Origin: Mimachlamys varia
Taxonomy: Eukaryota; Mollusca; Bivalvia; Pectinida; Pectinidae
Assembly (NCBI GenBank): GCA_947623455.1
Contig: OX392538.1
Location: forward strand, 28,023,001 to 28,087,000
Reading direction: 5' to 3'
Length of the DNA: 64,000 nucleotides
Part shown: positions 48,301 through 61,200 of the stretch, piece after piece
How the letters are laid out: every line of letters starts with the position of its first letter
Position numbering within the stretch: the stretch's first letter is position 1
Program-made: the position numbers and the translations under genes
The notes under the pieces: model-generated
What the model was told of the DNA's origin: nothing
The model's database searches: none
Seen by the model: only the letters and a program-made list of their open reading frames with translations

Positions 48301-51296
48301 CATAACGACTATCTAAATGATAACCCTCGTCACAAACGCATTTCTGGCTTGGTATGTGGCAGTGAGAATGGGGAGGGCACGGTCCACCATACGGATCTAT
48401 AAATACAAAAGTAATACGTAATTAGCGCTTCATAGACAAGAATGTACAGGATATCATATTACCATTATTTTTCCCAGTTTATAAACGAAGTTAATATTTA
48501 AAAATATGTTACTTCATACTTAATGATTGTAAAATATGTTGGAAATTGTGTATATTTGATATTGGTTTTTAACAATGTTCATTGTAGTGATTTACATAAC
48601 ATACCGTCGTCATCCTTGATATTGATGGTCGCTACCGTAGATCCTGACAGTGAACCAATACTGACTGATGTCAGGGAGACAGTGAAAGTCTCAACTGTTT
48701 CGAATATCTGGAAATTGATGATTTTACATAATAAAAATTACATGACAATCGAGATGATGTGACAAGGGTTGCACTGCTTATTTAAGTTAGCTTTAAGTAA
48801 GGTGTCCAATGATAACTATTAAATAGATAAGCGCGTAAACTCTAATCATAGAACTGATGATAATGATAAATGAAACTTATTTTTTTTTAATTTTGCAATT
48901 TTTTCGGTCCTATTTTGATTCTTCAAGCCTTAATGACATGGGCCTCTATTCATGAAACCATTTTCTCGTCCAAAATCAAATTCGACGTTCAAGTCTAATT
49001 ATTTATTCCTGTAATTAATTAAAAAGTCCTATATTGTAAAAAAAAAATGAACGAATAAGGAAAAATCAGGACAACTAGATATGTTGACAATTAGATTTTT
49101 AACAGGAATGGAACACATGTCCTAACATTAACTTTGGACACCGTCATGTAAGACACATAGTGCGGTTTGAAGTCATTGCCGCTGCCTAAATGACCAAAAA
49201 CTCTTATACTTACATTGTCGTTAATTATGACGATTGAAATGGTTCTGGTAACTTCCCCAGCGGCAAACCAGATGACCCCTTCTTTGCGAACATAGTCACT
49301 TCCTTGGACAGCGCTGCCGTCCTTGGTAGACCAAGTTACCTTTACAGCACCAAAGCTTGATCCCACCCGACTTACAGTGATTAAGACGACTCCAACGCTT
49401 TCCTCCACTGTGTATTCAACTTGGGTGAATACAAATGATCCGGGTTCTGTAAGAGTCATTAAAAAAAGACTTAAAGATGTATTCTGCATTTTTATATAAT
49501 CTTAACAGTCTGATGCAAACAAGACCAATGAATAAATCAATCATTATGTGTTCGCGAGCCGTTATAGAAAAATAGAAATGAATACAGAATCTCGCCAATG
49601 CATTGCTACATACTATTGCCAAGTTATTAATGCCGGATGTTTCCAATTTATTGATACAGGATGTTGCCAAATTATTTATATAACATGCTGCCTTTTATTG
49701 ATACATGATGTTTTCAAGTTATTTATACAATAAATAATTGTATAAATGATATAATTAAGTAATTGACAGTATATGTTGCCAGGTAATTGATACAGAAGGT
49801 TGCCAAGTTATTGCTACAGGATGTTTCCAAGTAATCGATAAATTGTTTTGCCAGGTTATGTATACAAGATATGCTTAGCATATAAATAAAACACTTGCAG
49901 TTATGCAAGGAAACCTGTCATAAAACATTTGAAACATAGCGTTTTCATTTTGTTAACAATTCGAACAACAGATACCGATTCTGTTGTTACTAAGATATAC
50001 TTACTTGTACATCCCTCCAGTGGATTTTCCCAATAACCATAGAGACATCGACATGTGTGAGAGGAGAGATCACATTCAGCATTAGCTTTACAGAGGCCAT
50101 GGCACGGTACTGTGAAACAGATAGCATACTGCAGAAACGAACATTTTCAAGGTGTGCAGATGTTCCCCATGGTTAGTTAATATTCTACAAATGTGAAATA
50201 ACTATCAGTGAAATCATATCTAATGAATAAAAATGTAACGGACACGGAGATTTCGGAAGAAATGCGATGGACTTTAGATATGCATTGAAATAAGGTATTA
50301 ACATACAATACTAAACGTGAATTTTGATGTGGACTAGATAATTAAATATTATACTCACAATAACATCCTGCGTATGGGTGTCCGTAATATCCCGGCTTAC
50401 ATACACACTTGTTATTTACACAGTAGGCGAAGGCCTTGCAAGCATCTTTACATGGCTCTGGGGAATACATTTACTATATTACATAATAATATATATTTTG
50501 AAATATAGGACCGTTTAATAAAACAAATGGTTTGAATTATCATGATACATTACAGGAAACTCTGCAAAGCTTCTCACGTTGTAACAACATGATATACTTA
50601 TTTTCTCAAAATAATATTTCTGTATTTGCTTTTATTTTGAGAATGGAAATACACATCCATTTTAACAAGTAGTTTATATCAATATTTTATCGTTACATTC
50701 TTTTTCCTTTAATCGGAAAGAATAATCCGATTGTCAAATGCCATGCAATAATATATACTTGCATACCAGTTTAGAAAGCAAAATATCCTACAAAATACAC
50801 ACAGTGAAAACATTTCTTTTGTGAATAAAAAATGACATTTGTTTTTAATATATTCTGAGCAATAGCTATACTTAAGGTATATACTTATACTATAACATGC
50901 CACAGTTCCTATACCAATATATCTGGCCTTACATTTGCACGTGTTTGAATGGTAATCGCAGTAAGCATTTGCGCAACATCTTCCTCCACATGGTACTGTA
51001 ATAAAGTGTTTAAGCTTAAACGACTGTCTCTTAACTCCAAGTTGCAACTACTGATTTGCCTGCTTTCAGTATAATATGACCAGACGGAATGCTCTGCGTG
51101 ATGGGGTCGGCATTGGCCCGATATTTTTACAACAAACACTTTCCAATACTAGCGTTAACTATTATTTTCTATAGAGAACCTTAATACTTACATTGACAGC
51201 CTCCATAACGATCCGATATGTATCCCTTATTACAAACACATTTCTGTAATTTTTCGTCGCAATGGGTATTTGGCGGACAGTTTCCACCGCATGGCT
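41424..51296 (-). CDS. Gene copy B: inverted, 5'-truncated (exons 13-32)
   Basis: Twenty exons on the minus strand, in transcript order: 51192-51296, 50891-50995, 50359-50457, 50005-50109, 49214-49446, 48605-48707, 48289-48396, 47803-47907, 47263-47364, 46799-46903, 46244-46476, 45866-45968, 45495-45596, 45202-45306, 44240-44341, 43630-43734, 43182-43414, 42506-42611, 42261-42365, 41424-41953. All lengths match gene A except the last (530 against 458 nt). All are in frame with GT/AG sites, together 964 residues if one upstream base is supplied. There is no signal peptide, no repeat exon and no exon 1-12 equivalent, because homology stops at about 51565. One EGF domain has lost a Cys. It may be a non-functional remnant or part of a gene with a new 5' end. 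Confidence 0.8.
42506..45596 (-). CDS. Copy B cassette 5 (exons 25-30)
   Basis: All six exons are intact with the same lengths as in A. Changes are modest, for example CHYKPGY for CHCNPGY in exon 26 (45202-45306), which removes another EGF cysteine, and a few substitutions in Calx-beta 5. Confidence 0.8.
45866..48396 (-). CDS. Copy B cassette 4 (exons 19-24)
   Basis: Exon 19 (48289-48396) begins DPYGGPC where copy A has DPCGGPC, so the first EGF cysteine is replaced by Tyr and its donor is GTACGT. Exon 23 (46244-46476) differs from A at roughly ten of 77 residues, far more than neighbouring exons. Other exons are close to A. Confidence 0.8.
48605..51296 (-). CDS. Copy B cassette 3 (exons 13-18)
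   Basis: Four EGF-like exons and Calx-beta 3. Against copy A: exon 13 has CQC for CHC; exon 14 has CKAR for CKAG and a changed donor (GTATAAG, with extra bases inserted in the intron); exon 15 has GHPYAG for GNPYVG; exon 16 differs at about six residues; and exon 17, the large Calx-beta half, differs at only one. Confidence 0.8.
49590..49880 (-). repeat. Degenerate tandem repeats in copy B intron 16
   Basis: Inverted equivalent of 19085-19340, with phrases such as TTGCCAAGTTATT and GATACAGGATGTT repeating about every 25 bp; the array is slightly longer than in A. Confidence 0.55.
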
Positions 51297-51549
51297 CTGA
51301 AATCGTAGGTGCGGAATATGAACATTTCAACCAAGGGGCAGTATTTTTTCTCATCCTTTATTTCCGTTATTCAGTACATGTAAGATATTTCTCTCGTTTC
51401 AATTACAGGATGATATCGATAACTATGAAACTGCGTTCGATTTTCTTACGTTGCTTTTATCTTTTTGACGTATACAGTTAGTACTAAATAACACTTTACG
51501 ATTATACTTGTTGCAGCAGTGACATTAGAATAGTTTCCATTATTTGAAT

Positions 51550-51580
51550 GTTACGTCATTACTGATTATAAGCCTGTCTG
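51550..51580. other. Inversion/duplication junction between copies B and C
   Basis: Up to TTACGTCATTACTG (51551-51564) the sequence is the reverse complement of A about 17383-17400. From ATAAGCCTGTCT (about 51568) it matches A from about 4813 in direct orientation, inside the 2090-5308 element. No repeat or long microhomology is obvious at the join. Confidence 0.75.
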
Positions 51581-52235
51581 ACTGACCTGATACAGACAAA
51601 ACATTGAATACAGAAAAATATAAAATATAACATTCTTATAACATTATATATCGATTCTGATAAACTATAATTGAATTAATCACTACACGACATTTAAAAT
51701 ACATACTGACTTCACATATTGTAAGACCACAAAGGACAAGTCAAATATATGTTGTGCTTGTTCCAAGATCCTAAATTGCACTGTAAATCCTTGCGGTTTC
51801 ATTTATTTTGTATGTTGCTTACATGACGTCCTTCCCAATCCCTCTTGATATTTAATCATAAAAAACGCAATTATGAATTTCTAATACTTACAAACTCAGA
51901 AATAATGCGGCTAATCCAACACCAGAAACATGTCTGTAATTCGATCAATACATGATAAGCTCTAGAATTTTGTTTCCGCGAATGTAACAGTTATGTAATG
52001 CAAAATGAAACATAGAACTTTCCCAACATCTGTTAGACATCAAAGTACGGCAAGAAATATTACTTGTCACGTTTAGGGAGGTATACAATTCGATTAAGCT
52101 TTGGAATATGTTATATCCGAAATAAATTTGTTATCCTTAACAAAAATTTGATGGTAAAAATGCTGATATTGGCTTTTTTTACCAATCTTCAACATATGTC
52201 ACTATTCGTATCGTCTATTAGGCGAGTCTCGCCTC
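51567..52235 (+). promoter_or_regulatory. Upstream region of copy C
   Basis: Equivalent to A 4813-5077 joined to A 5592-6014, with about 515 bp missing in between. It contains the proximal promoter. The copy B exon 13 start is less than 1 kb away in head-to-head orientation. Confidence 0.6.
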
Positions 52236-52243
52236 TATAAAAG
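52236..52243 (+). promoter_or_regulatory. TATA box of copy C
   Basis: TATAAAAG, 46 bp upstream of the copy C ATG, same position as in gene A. Confidence 0.65.
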
Positions 52244-52288
52244 GACGTTGTTTGCTTCAAGTTGGCGTTGCACACCTTGATTAACAAG

Positions 52289-55200
52289 ATGGCACACCTA
52301 CTACGGACGATTGGACTTCTCTTCGTCATTTGTGCGGTATTACTTGTTGCACCGTCATGTAAGTAGAACCCAATTTAATATTTCCTAAGTTTCTATTGGT
52401 AAAGAGGTTTTTTACAGTTATTTTGGCAAACAATGTGACTAACGACCTATCAATTCTGTTCGTTCTAAGGTCCATGATTGGTTTTATTGCATTTCTATTG
52501 TTACATAAACTTTATTCCATTGAAATCAGGTGCAAGAAGGAACAAAAAGGGTTATAGAAAGCCGCCAAAAGATGTCTATGTTCCACCTCCACCCCAAAAA
52601 GATGACTATGTTCCACCACCAAAAAAGGAAACATATGTTCCACCTCCACCACAAAAAGATGCCTATGTTCCACCACCAAAGAAAGAAGTCTATGTTCCAC
52701 CTCCACCACAAAAAGATGACTATGTTCCACCACCAAAAAAAGAAGTCTATGGAAAGGGCTATGCTCCGTCTACGGGAGGGGGCTATGCTCCGTCGACGGG
52801 AGGGGGCTATGCTCCGTCTACGGGAGGGGGCTATGCTCCGCCAAAGGGAAGGGGCTATGTTCCGTCCACAGGAGGGGACTATGCTCCGTCTACGGGAGGG
52901 GACTATGCTCCGTCTACGGGAGGGGACTATGTTCCGTCCACAGGAGGGGACTATGCTCCGTCTACGGGAGGGGACTATGCTCCGTCTACGGGAGGGGACT
53001 ATGCTCCGCCAAAGGGAAGGGGCTATGTTCCGTCCACAGGAGGGGACTATGCTCCGTCTACGGGAGGGGACTATGCTCCGTCTACGGGAGGGGACTATGC
53101 TCCGTCCAAAGGAGGGGACTATGCTCCGTCCACTGGAGGGGACTATGCTCCGTCTACGGGAGGGGACTATGCTCCGTCTACTGGAGGGGACTATGCTCCG
53201 CCAAAGGGAGGGGACTACGTACCTTCGAAAAAATGCTGTGAAAATGCTGTGTTGATAAATGGACGATGTGTTTGTAAAGAAAATTATTACGGTACCAGCA
53301 CCCATCCATGTGTCCGTAAGTGAGAAACCAAATTATTTTATTTTTGGAAAATGTACAGTATAATTGAGATACAACAACGAATATTAGATTTTGTAATAGT
53401 TTGAAAATTATGACGGCTTAAATCACTGATACTTATTTTCATTGCTGTAAACATTCCTGAAAGGGTTAATCAGTTTATTGTTTCATTTTTGTCTTGTTTT
53501 ATTTCTTTAATTTGCCTATAAGCAAATCTTGACATAATTAGCGAGTTTCACGTACATGTATTTTAGGACCATGTTGGGGTAAATGCGGAGCTAACGCCCG
53601 ATGCGACTTACAATCATTCAAGTGTTTCTGTAAAGACGGTTTCATCGGTAATCCAGAGAAAGGATGTCATGGTAAGTGATAAATCCTATTTATTTGTTTC
53701 TTATATCGTTCCTTTGGTTAAGGTATATGGCTTTAAGACGGTTCAATTTATAAATTTCTTAAAACATTTCATTGGTTTAGATGTTATATAAAGGTAATCA
53801 TGTTACAGTATGAAGAGACCAATTCAGACAAAAGTCGAAACAGTGGTTTCCATACTCGATGCTTTGTTAAAACTTTCCTCTAATGATATTCGATGATAGA
53901 GTTAGTCTTCCATTCTTTCTATAATGTAATGGATAACACTTTTTATTCTTAATTATATGCCACCTCACAATGATACCGTCTTTCCTCTGACAGATATATT
54001 GTACCTTCTTTACCCTAACATATATATTGTACCTTCTTTACTTTAAACTAACAGATATATTGTACCGTCTTTACCCTAACAGATATATTGTACCTTCTTT
54101 ACCCTAACAGATATATTGTACCTTCTTTACCCTAACATATATATTGTACCTTCTTTACACTAACAGATATATTGTACCTTCTTTCCTCTGACAAATACAT
54201 TGTACCTTCTTTCCTCTGACAGATATATTGTACCTTCTTTACACTAACAGATATATTGTACCTTCTTTCCTTTGACAAATATATTGTACCTTTTTTCCTC
54301 TGACAAATATATTGTACCTTCTTTACCCTAACACATATATTGTACCTTCTTTACCCTAACAGATATATTGTACCTTCTTTACCCTAACAGATATGTTGTA
54401 CCTTCTTTCCTTTGACAAATATATTGTACCTTCTTTACCCTAACAAATATATTTTACCTTCTTTACCCTAACAGATATATTGTACCTTCTTTACCCTAAC
54501 AGATATATTGTACCTTTTTTCCTCTGACAAATATATTGTACCTTCTTTACCCTAACAGATATATTGTACCTTCTTTCCTCTGACAGATATATCGTAAACA
54601 AAACAGTATATATAACGCTCTTCTGTCTTGGACAATGTCTATCCTAGCTACGAAAGCAGAATCTTGCTCACTAAGTATGTGGGTGAAAAATGATGTAATA
54701 ACCAGGTACTAATGCAATGCATTTTGTTTAAGGCTTAATGACAATATTGTTCTTAATGTTCTTATTGTTACTGTAATATTAAACGATATATTAAATGCAT
54801 GGTCAAATGACATGGCATGGTATTTATCATGTCATAAATGGTATATCTTTTTGTCAGTCCCGTGCCACGGAAAATGTGTTGACAACGCTTCCTGCAACCC
54901 AGATACAGACACATGTGAATGCGACGAACCGCTAGTTGGAGACGGAACTGTCCAATGTTTTGGTAAGTTAAATCTCCCCTAGGAAGATAATTTTGTTCTG
55001 TTTTAAATTCCTTGAAACTGGTAAGGTAATCTAAGGACATGTATCCATGTGTAATGTGTATACATACATGCGTGTATGGGTGCTTGACACAAGGAGTTCG
55101 TGTAATTTCATCCATGCAATAACAAGATTCTGATACCAACGTGGGAAAGCAGTTTTGAATATGACGACCTATCAAGGATCAAAATTTTGTAAACGGATAC

Positions 55201-58200
55201 AAACTTTTTTTTATTCATTAAAATGAAATGTGTTGAAACATAATAGCAAAGCGTGAAGTTAAAGAGTACTGTTGGAAGCGTTCCCGTCCGTTGACAGCAT
55301 TGGAATATGCAATATGAATATCCACAAAAAAGCTTCAAAAAAGATATCTTGCTATTGTTCGTAGGACACGATTTGAAATTATACAGAACTAGTTTAATTT
55401 TACTTTTAAATTAAAAAATTAAAGGAGTTTTACGCACCTGATCCTTCTGCTTCTACATTAGTTTAGAAATTTTGGATTCCTACCTTTTGGTCCCTAGCAT
55501 CACGGAAGGTCCTAGGAGGACGAAACAGCTGTCTGATGCAGTTTAATTTTTTTTCGGCATACTGTATCTATTATTAAATTTAAGAGGGACAGCATATGTG
55601 TGTGTTACGTGATCCTTAAAATGCTTTTTGTTCAATCCCCTGGCCGAGACATACCATGATCTCGATAAATGACAGTAAGTATTTTCTGCTTTAAAGTCAG
55701 CATAAGAGAGCGAAACTAAAACTTAACCCATCAATCATCCTAACAGTGTTATGTAACTATGCAATTAAATAGTACGTAATAGCTATTAAAGTATATATAT
55801 ACAATTAAATATTCCGATATAATGAAATCACTAGTTAAAAGTATATCATTCTGATTTTAAGATGTTGTTTGTTGAAGTAGGAAGCTGTCTCATCAATGAT
55901 ATTTTGCTTTCAGAGCGAAGTATAATAGTGTTTGCAAAAGAGACCTACACCGTGTCAGAAGGTGTGGGCATTCTTAAAGTTGAGGTACTGAGGCAAGGAG
56001 GAACCGTCGGCATCGTTGCTGTGAGGTTTAAGTCAAATGATGGAACCGCTATTCATGGTGTGGACTTCTTCAACAGCCACGGTGTGGTTGTCTTCGGTGA
56101 CGGGGTGTCTACACAATATATAACCATCTACATTGTGAACGATGTGGTAAGTTAGTTGAAAGGCTTTTTTCGTTATATAGAACGTTTTAAAAGTTTCTGG
56201 TTCTGTTCCCTGGCCGAGACAAAGCATTACGAGCATCAACAATTATCAGAATAATGCGACCGGGTGGCGTGTTATGTTGGAGGCTTTCGGAAGTATATCC
56301 TCAGTGTGTTACCATTATAAAGTCGGCATCATTTCCTAACTGTCCTATGGTTCTTACGTAAACATCGCAGGCTCCAAAATACACAAGCATTTAACACATA
56401 CACCCGCATCACATACACCAGATGTCGTCCTTGAATGATCTGAGCTGTTAATATGACGTTGCACAAATTAAACAAAACTGTGTTCAGACTTTATGCACTA
56501 TTTTGATATTTGTTGATCCAGTCGATAAACCGTATTTTATGCTTCCGTTTAATATCCGCTTAAAGTAGGTTTACATCGCGTGATCATAATAAAAAAAACT
56601 TAAACTCGGTTATTATTTCATCGTCGTACTTAATTATGTTTTTGCAAAAACTCAAACATTTCCAGTTTTAATCGCAAAACGGCTGACAGTCTAGGAATTT
56701 AAGAAAGTTTTACGGATGCATATGGTTGTAACTTTATTTATTTGTAATGGTTGTATTTCCACAGAAATTCGAAACTTCCGAATCTTTTGAGTTGGAGTTG
56801 GTATTTGTCAGTGCCTTAGGTAGAATTGGAGAACCGTCGAAAACTACGATTACAATCACAGATGATGATGGTAATAATATACTGTTTGTAATATTTGACA
56901 AATATTAACCTTTGTTGAAGACAATGCTATGATTCACCAACACAATTATAATATTTCCTTAAACCTGATATCTCAGAAAGATAATTCTTCGAAAAGCGCT
57001 GGTTACTGATTTCTAATTTAATTAGCATAACATTAGATGTTTTAAGTTTCCATTCATTCTTCATCATTTGTAAATGTGTTATACGTTGCACTTTATCTTA
57101 TTCAAATTGATATCAATAGTTATTTATGGTTTCAAAAGTTTCGAGGATTGGTTTGCTTGTGATATATTTTTTGACAGCAACAACCGATTTTGAACAGCAA
57201 ATCAAATGTAGACAATGATGAAATTGATGACGTCACAATAGAGATTTATGACGTCACAATAGCAAGTTTTGTTATAGTCTGAGGCACTGAATGTTTAGGC
57301 GTATGACACCAACTGTGTCTTAGCATTGTGTCAATGGAAAATTGCAGAGTAAATGTAAATATTTATGAATGTGTTATACATCTTTGTGATTCTAAATACA
57401 TGTGTAGTACCTGTCTGTGATACCAAATGAATGTTTAAGTCCTATCTATGATTCTAGTTATAAATAGAACCTACATATATATTACAACCTATGTGTGAAA
57501 AAAGTAATTAGCTGAATGTCTGATTAATATAGTCAATAACTCAAGTTTAACTCATGTACGCAGCTATATGTCATATAACGATCTATAAAACTGTCTAAAT
57601 GCCTATAAAAGACGGCGTGATCCCCCTACTGTCGTTTTAAATAGATTCACTAAAAATAGAATATCCTCTTGGTAAATGTTATATCTTCAGTATATATAAT
57701 TATCAATACATTTACTTGTTTGACTCCACCTTTTGGACATTAAAAACGCGTGATATTTAGATAAACTGCAGCAGTAATCGTAGCAAGTATCCTTCCACAA
57801 GTCATATTATTGGCCTACCGTCTTCGGAAACTGTTTTTTTTCCCCATTCTGAACAAAAAATACGAAGCAAGAAATTACAGACATGTCAATTACCACATTC
57901 CAAAGTGTAGCAAAGGGGCAGCAACTCGGTTTACACACACATGTGTTACCATTAAAGAGCGACAATTGACAGGAAGATATCAATTATAAATATAATAGAT
58001 AGAGGATATATAACAGTGTCTTCAGTAATACCAAATACATACGAGTGAAAAATATCAAAATATTAGCCGCACAAGAGAAATATGATTGGTGTTACAAAAG
58101 ATACTGTTAGATATTTTTTTATTACATTTTCATAGGAAAATCTACAGTGACACCCTTTGATTTTCCAAAACGTCGTTTGTTAGCAGCGTTCTTATTCGTC

Positions 58201-61200
58201 AAATTAGAAAAAAGTTATTTTTTTGACTAGTGACCAATATCACTTTTATAGAATGAACATTTTTCGATATTTCAGTGGTAAAAATGTAATAAATACACAT
58301 TTGATATCGGCTTTATGAAACTGTCTAAATTTGGTAAATGTTCCTGATAGAAAATAAAGTAATTGTCCATTAAACACTACTTAGATCGTTTAAACGATCG
58401 TTTTCTTTCCCATTGAAGGATGAATACATTTACATTTGTTAAATAGTCAGTTTATTGCAGATCCATGCGGAGGATCGTGTGGGCCTCATGCTCATTGTGA
58501 TGGGCCAATCCTGGGGTGTCATTGTGACAAAGGATACGTTGAAGATCCCCATCACGGAGGATGCACATGTAAGTTGTGATGGATAGTGTGTATACATGTA
58601 AACACGCGTGAATGTATATATAAAAGTTGTTAACTTATGTTTTGTCCTAAAGACGCGGGTGCATGAAGCACTGTTGTGCGAGGAAAAGCAGTATTATTAA
58701 CAGTTAGGTATGTTTTGATAGGGTTTACCATATGTTTGATGACAATGGAGGCGACTAATGTAATTTTTCGTGGCAAAAGTGGAGTTCTTTGGCGACAGTG
58801 GAGTTCAAAGAGCTACTTTGATGAAATACCATCCCGATAGCATCCATCACATTATTCCATTGCTTTAAACTGACGAGTCGTAACGAAAAGGTCGTTAGAA
58901 TGATAAAAAACTGTACAGTAAAATCAGAATACAAACCTGAAATATTACGGATGAAATTTATTGTTTGATGGATGATTTCGATCCGAAATGAATTTTTTTA
59001 CACAACCGTCAATTATATCCTTGATAAACACGACACAGTGGTGTTATTTACTTAAACCGGTGGGTTAACTATTCATCATGAAAAACTATGTAAAATTTGT
59101 ATTTGTTAGAAATATTTCAATGTTTCTTCCCATTTATGAGCCCAACTGAACATTGAAAGAAACTTCTCCTTGGTCTAGTACAACTTCTTGTTCCCTGCCG
59201 ATCTGCAAGAAGGATTAAAAAAAAAATCTTATTTTTTAATATTAAAAAAGCTAATAAAAATATTACAAACACATTGAAATGCTAAAATAATTTATCTTGA
59301 TATGAATTAGATCTGTTGATGTTTAATAGTCCAAACAGTCATGGTTTAAAATAGAAAAGAAGAAAATGTTTGATTTTTTTTACCGTGTTAAGAATCCTTT
59401 ATCGAGCAGTTCACAATCTACACATCCAACATTCAGGAATTAACATATTGGAATATTTATATTGTTTTTAAAACACCTAATGTTTGCTAGTTCACGTACT
59501 TTCAAAACTCATATTATGTACCTAACATTCGCGTATTAACATATTGACATGTATATATTTTACTTGTTCATTATTATTGACACCAACATTTGGAACTTGC
59601 AAATTACCATAATCCTATGTACGACATTGAAGGCAGTATTTTGCTTTGTTTTCTGGTTGCAACAGAGCAGATTCGATCGGCACTGGAAAGAGCTATCCCG
59701 ATGACACCCATTACTGGTTAACTAAAATCAATTTGCATCAAAAACACTACTTATGCTGATTTGATTTTTGCCCTCAAACAATCTCTTTCCTGAAGCATAA
59801 TGAACATAACACAGTATTATTTTGAGCTGGCATGCATACATTATTTTGTTCTTAATTTTGGTTTCTTACAGTACCATGTGGCGGAAGGTGCTGCGCCAAT
59901 GCTTACTGCAATCCAAAAGACAATCGATGTTATTGCAATACAGGCTTCTACGGAATTCCAACATTACATTGTTACAGTAAGTTAAATTTGTTATGATTTT
60001 TACAACCCCGTTGCTTTTTGCAGTGTAAACCAAACAAGTTCGCATAAAACGTCCGCGTCCAAAAACATTATGTTAATAATTTGTGCTTTAATCGTTTTCA
60101 AATTCAAGTTTCTCTACCTAATTAAAACATTGCTACTCTTAAATTTTATTCAAATTGACGTTTGGTTGTTTTCCTTAATTAGTTTTGGTCTACTTTCATT
60201 CTTCAGCGTTGATGGACCAGTAAGAATAATATCTAACCTACCCAAACTATTTGGGAATAATTTAATAAAGAAAATGCACCTTTTCTCCTATTATTGCTTC
60301 GCGAAGTGCTTTTGATAATATACATAATATCTTGTGGTTTCTTACTGTTTATTAATCTTAATATCATTTTCTTATAGAACCATGCAAGGGTGCCTGTAAA
60401 GAAAATGCTATCTGTGGAAAAGACAACAGGTGTTACTGTAAGGCTGGGTTTTTTGGAAATCCTTACGAAGGATGTTATCGTGAGTATTATGATAGTTTTA
60501 AAACTAGAAAACCTTTTGTTTCGTTGTTTTTTTCTCAAGAAATAAATGTTGATGATAAACATGATCGATTTTCTGGTTCTTCGTGACGTTACATATTTTC
60601 TTGATGTTCAAAAGCGTTCTTTCTTGTAGTTTCGTGTTCACTTCTTTGCTTCGCAATTAGGCACGTATCATAACTGGGAGCGAACTTGTATTAACAGAGA
60701 CCAGAGACGAAGACCCTTCCAGAACAACTGATCCGTTCCCCTTTTCATTTCTTCTCAAACTTTGTACTGTAATGAAGATATATTCACGGCTTCTCATTTT
60801 CCTGTTATATATGATGGATAATCAACATAACGATATTGGTGACTTTCCGTTTTCAGCAGTAAATCAGTTTTTGGATACCAGAGGAGGTTATTGCTAAAAC
60901 ACTGTGCAAATTGACTGGTGTCCCCATCCCTTGTGACGAATTATTCAAAATCTATTCAACAAATAATTGAAAGACAGCTCTAGTGCTCGCACAAACGTTC
61001 GATTATTTCAATCATTTATTTTTTTTATTTTTTTAGCACCATGCCATGGTACATGTGGAATCAATGCTAAATGCGACATACCGACACAAACTTGTGTTTG
61101 CAATGATGGTTTCTTTGGTAACCCTCTTGTAAAATGTGACAGTAAGTATATTTCAATCTAAACCGATATGATATTGTCAATTCACCAGCGTCGTAGAAAT

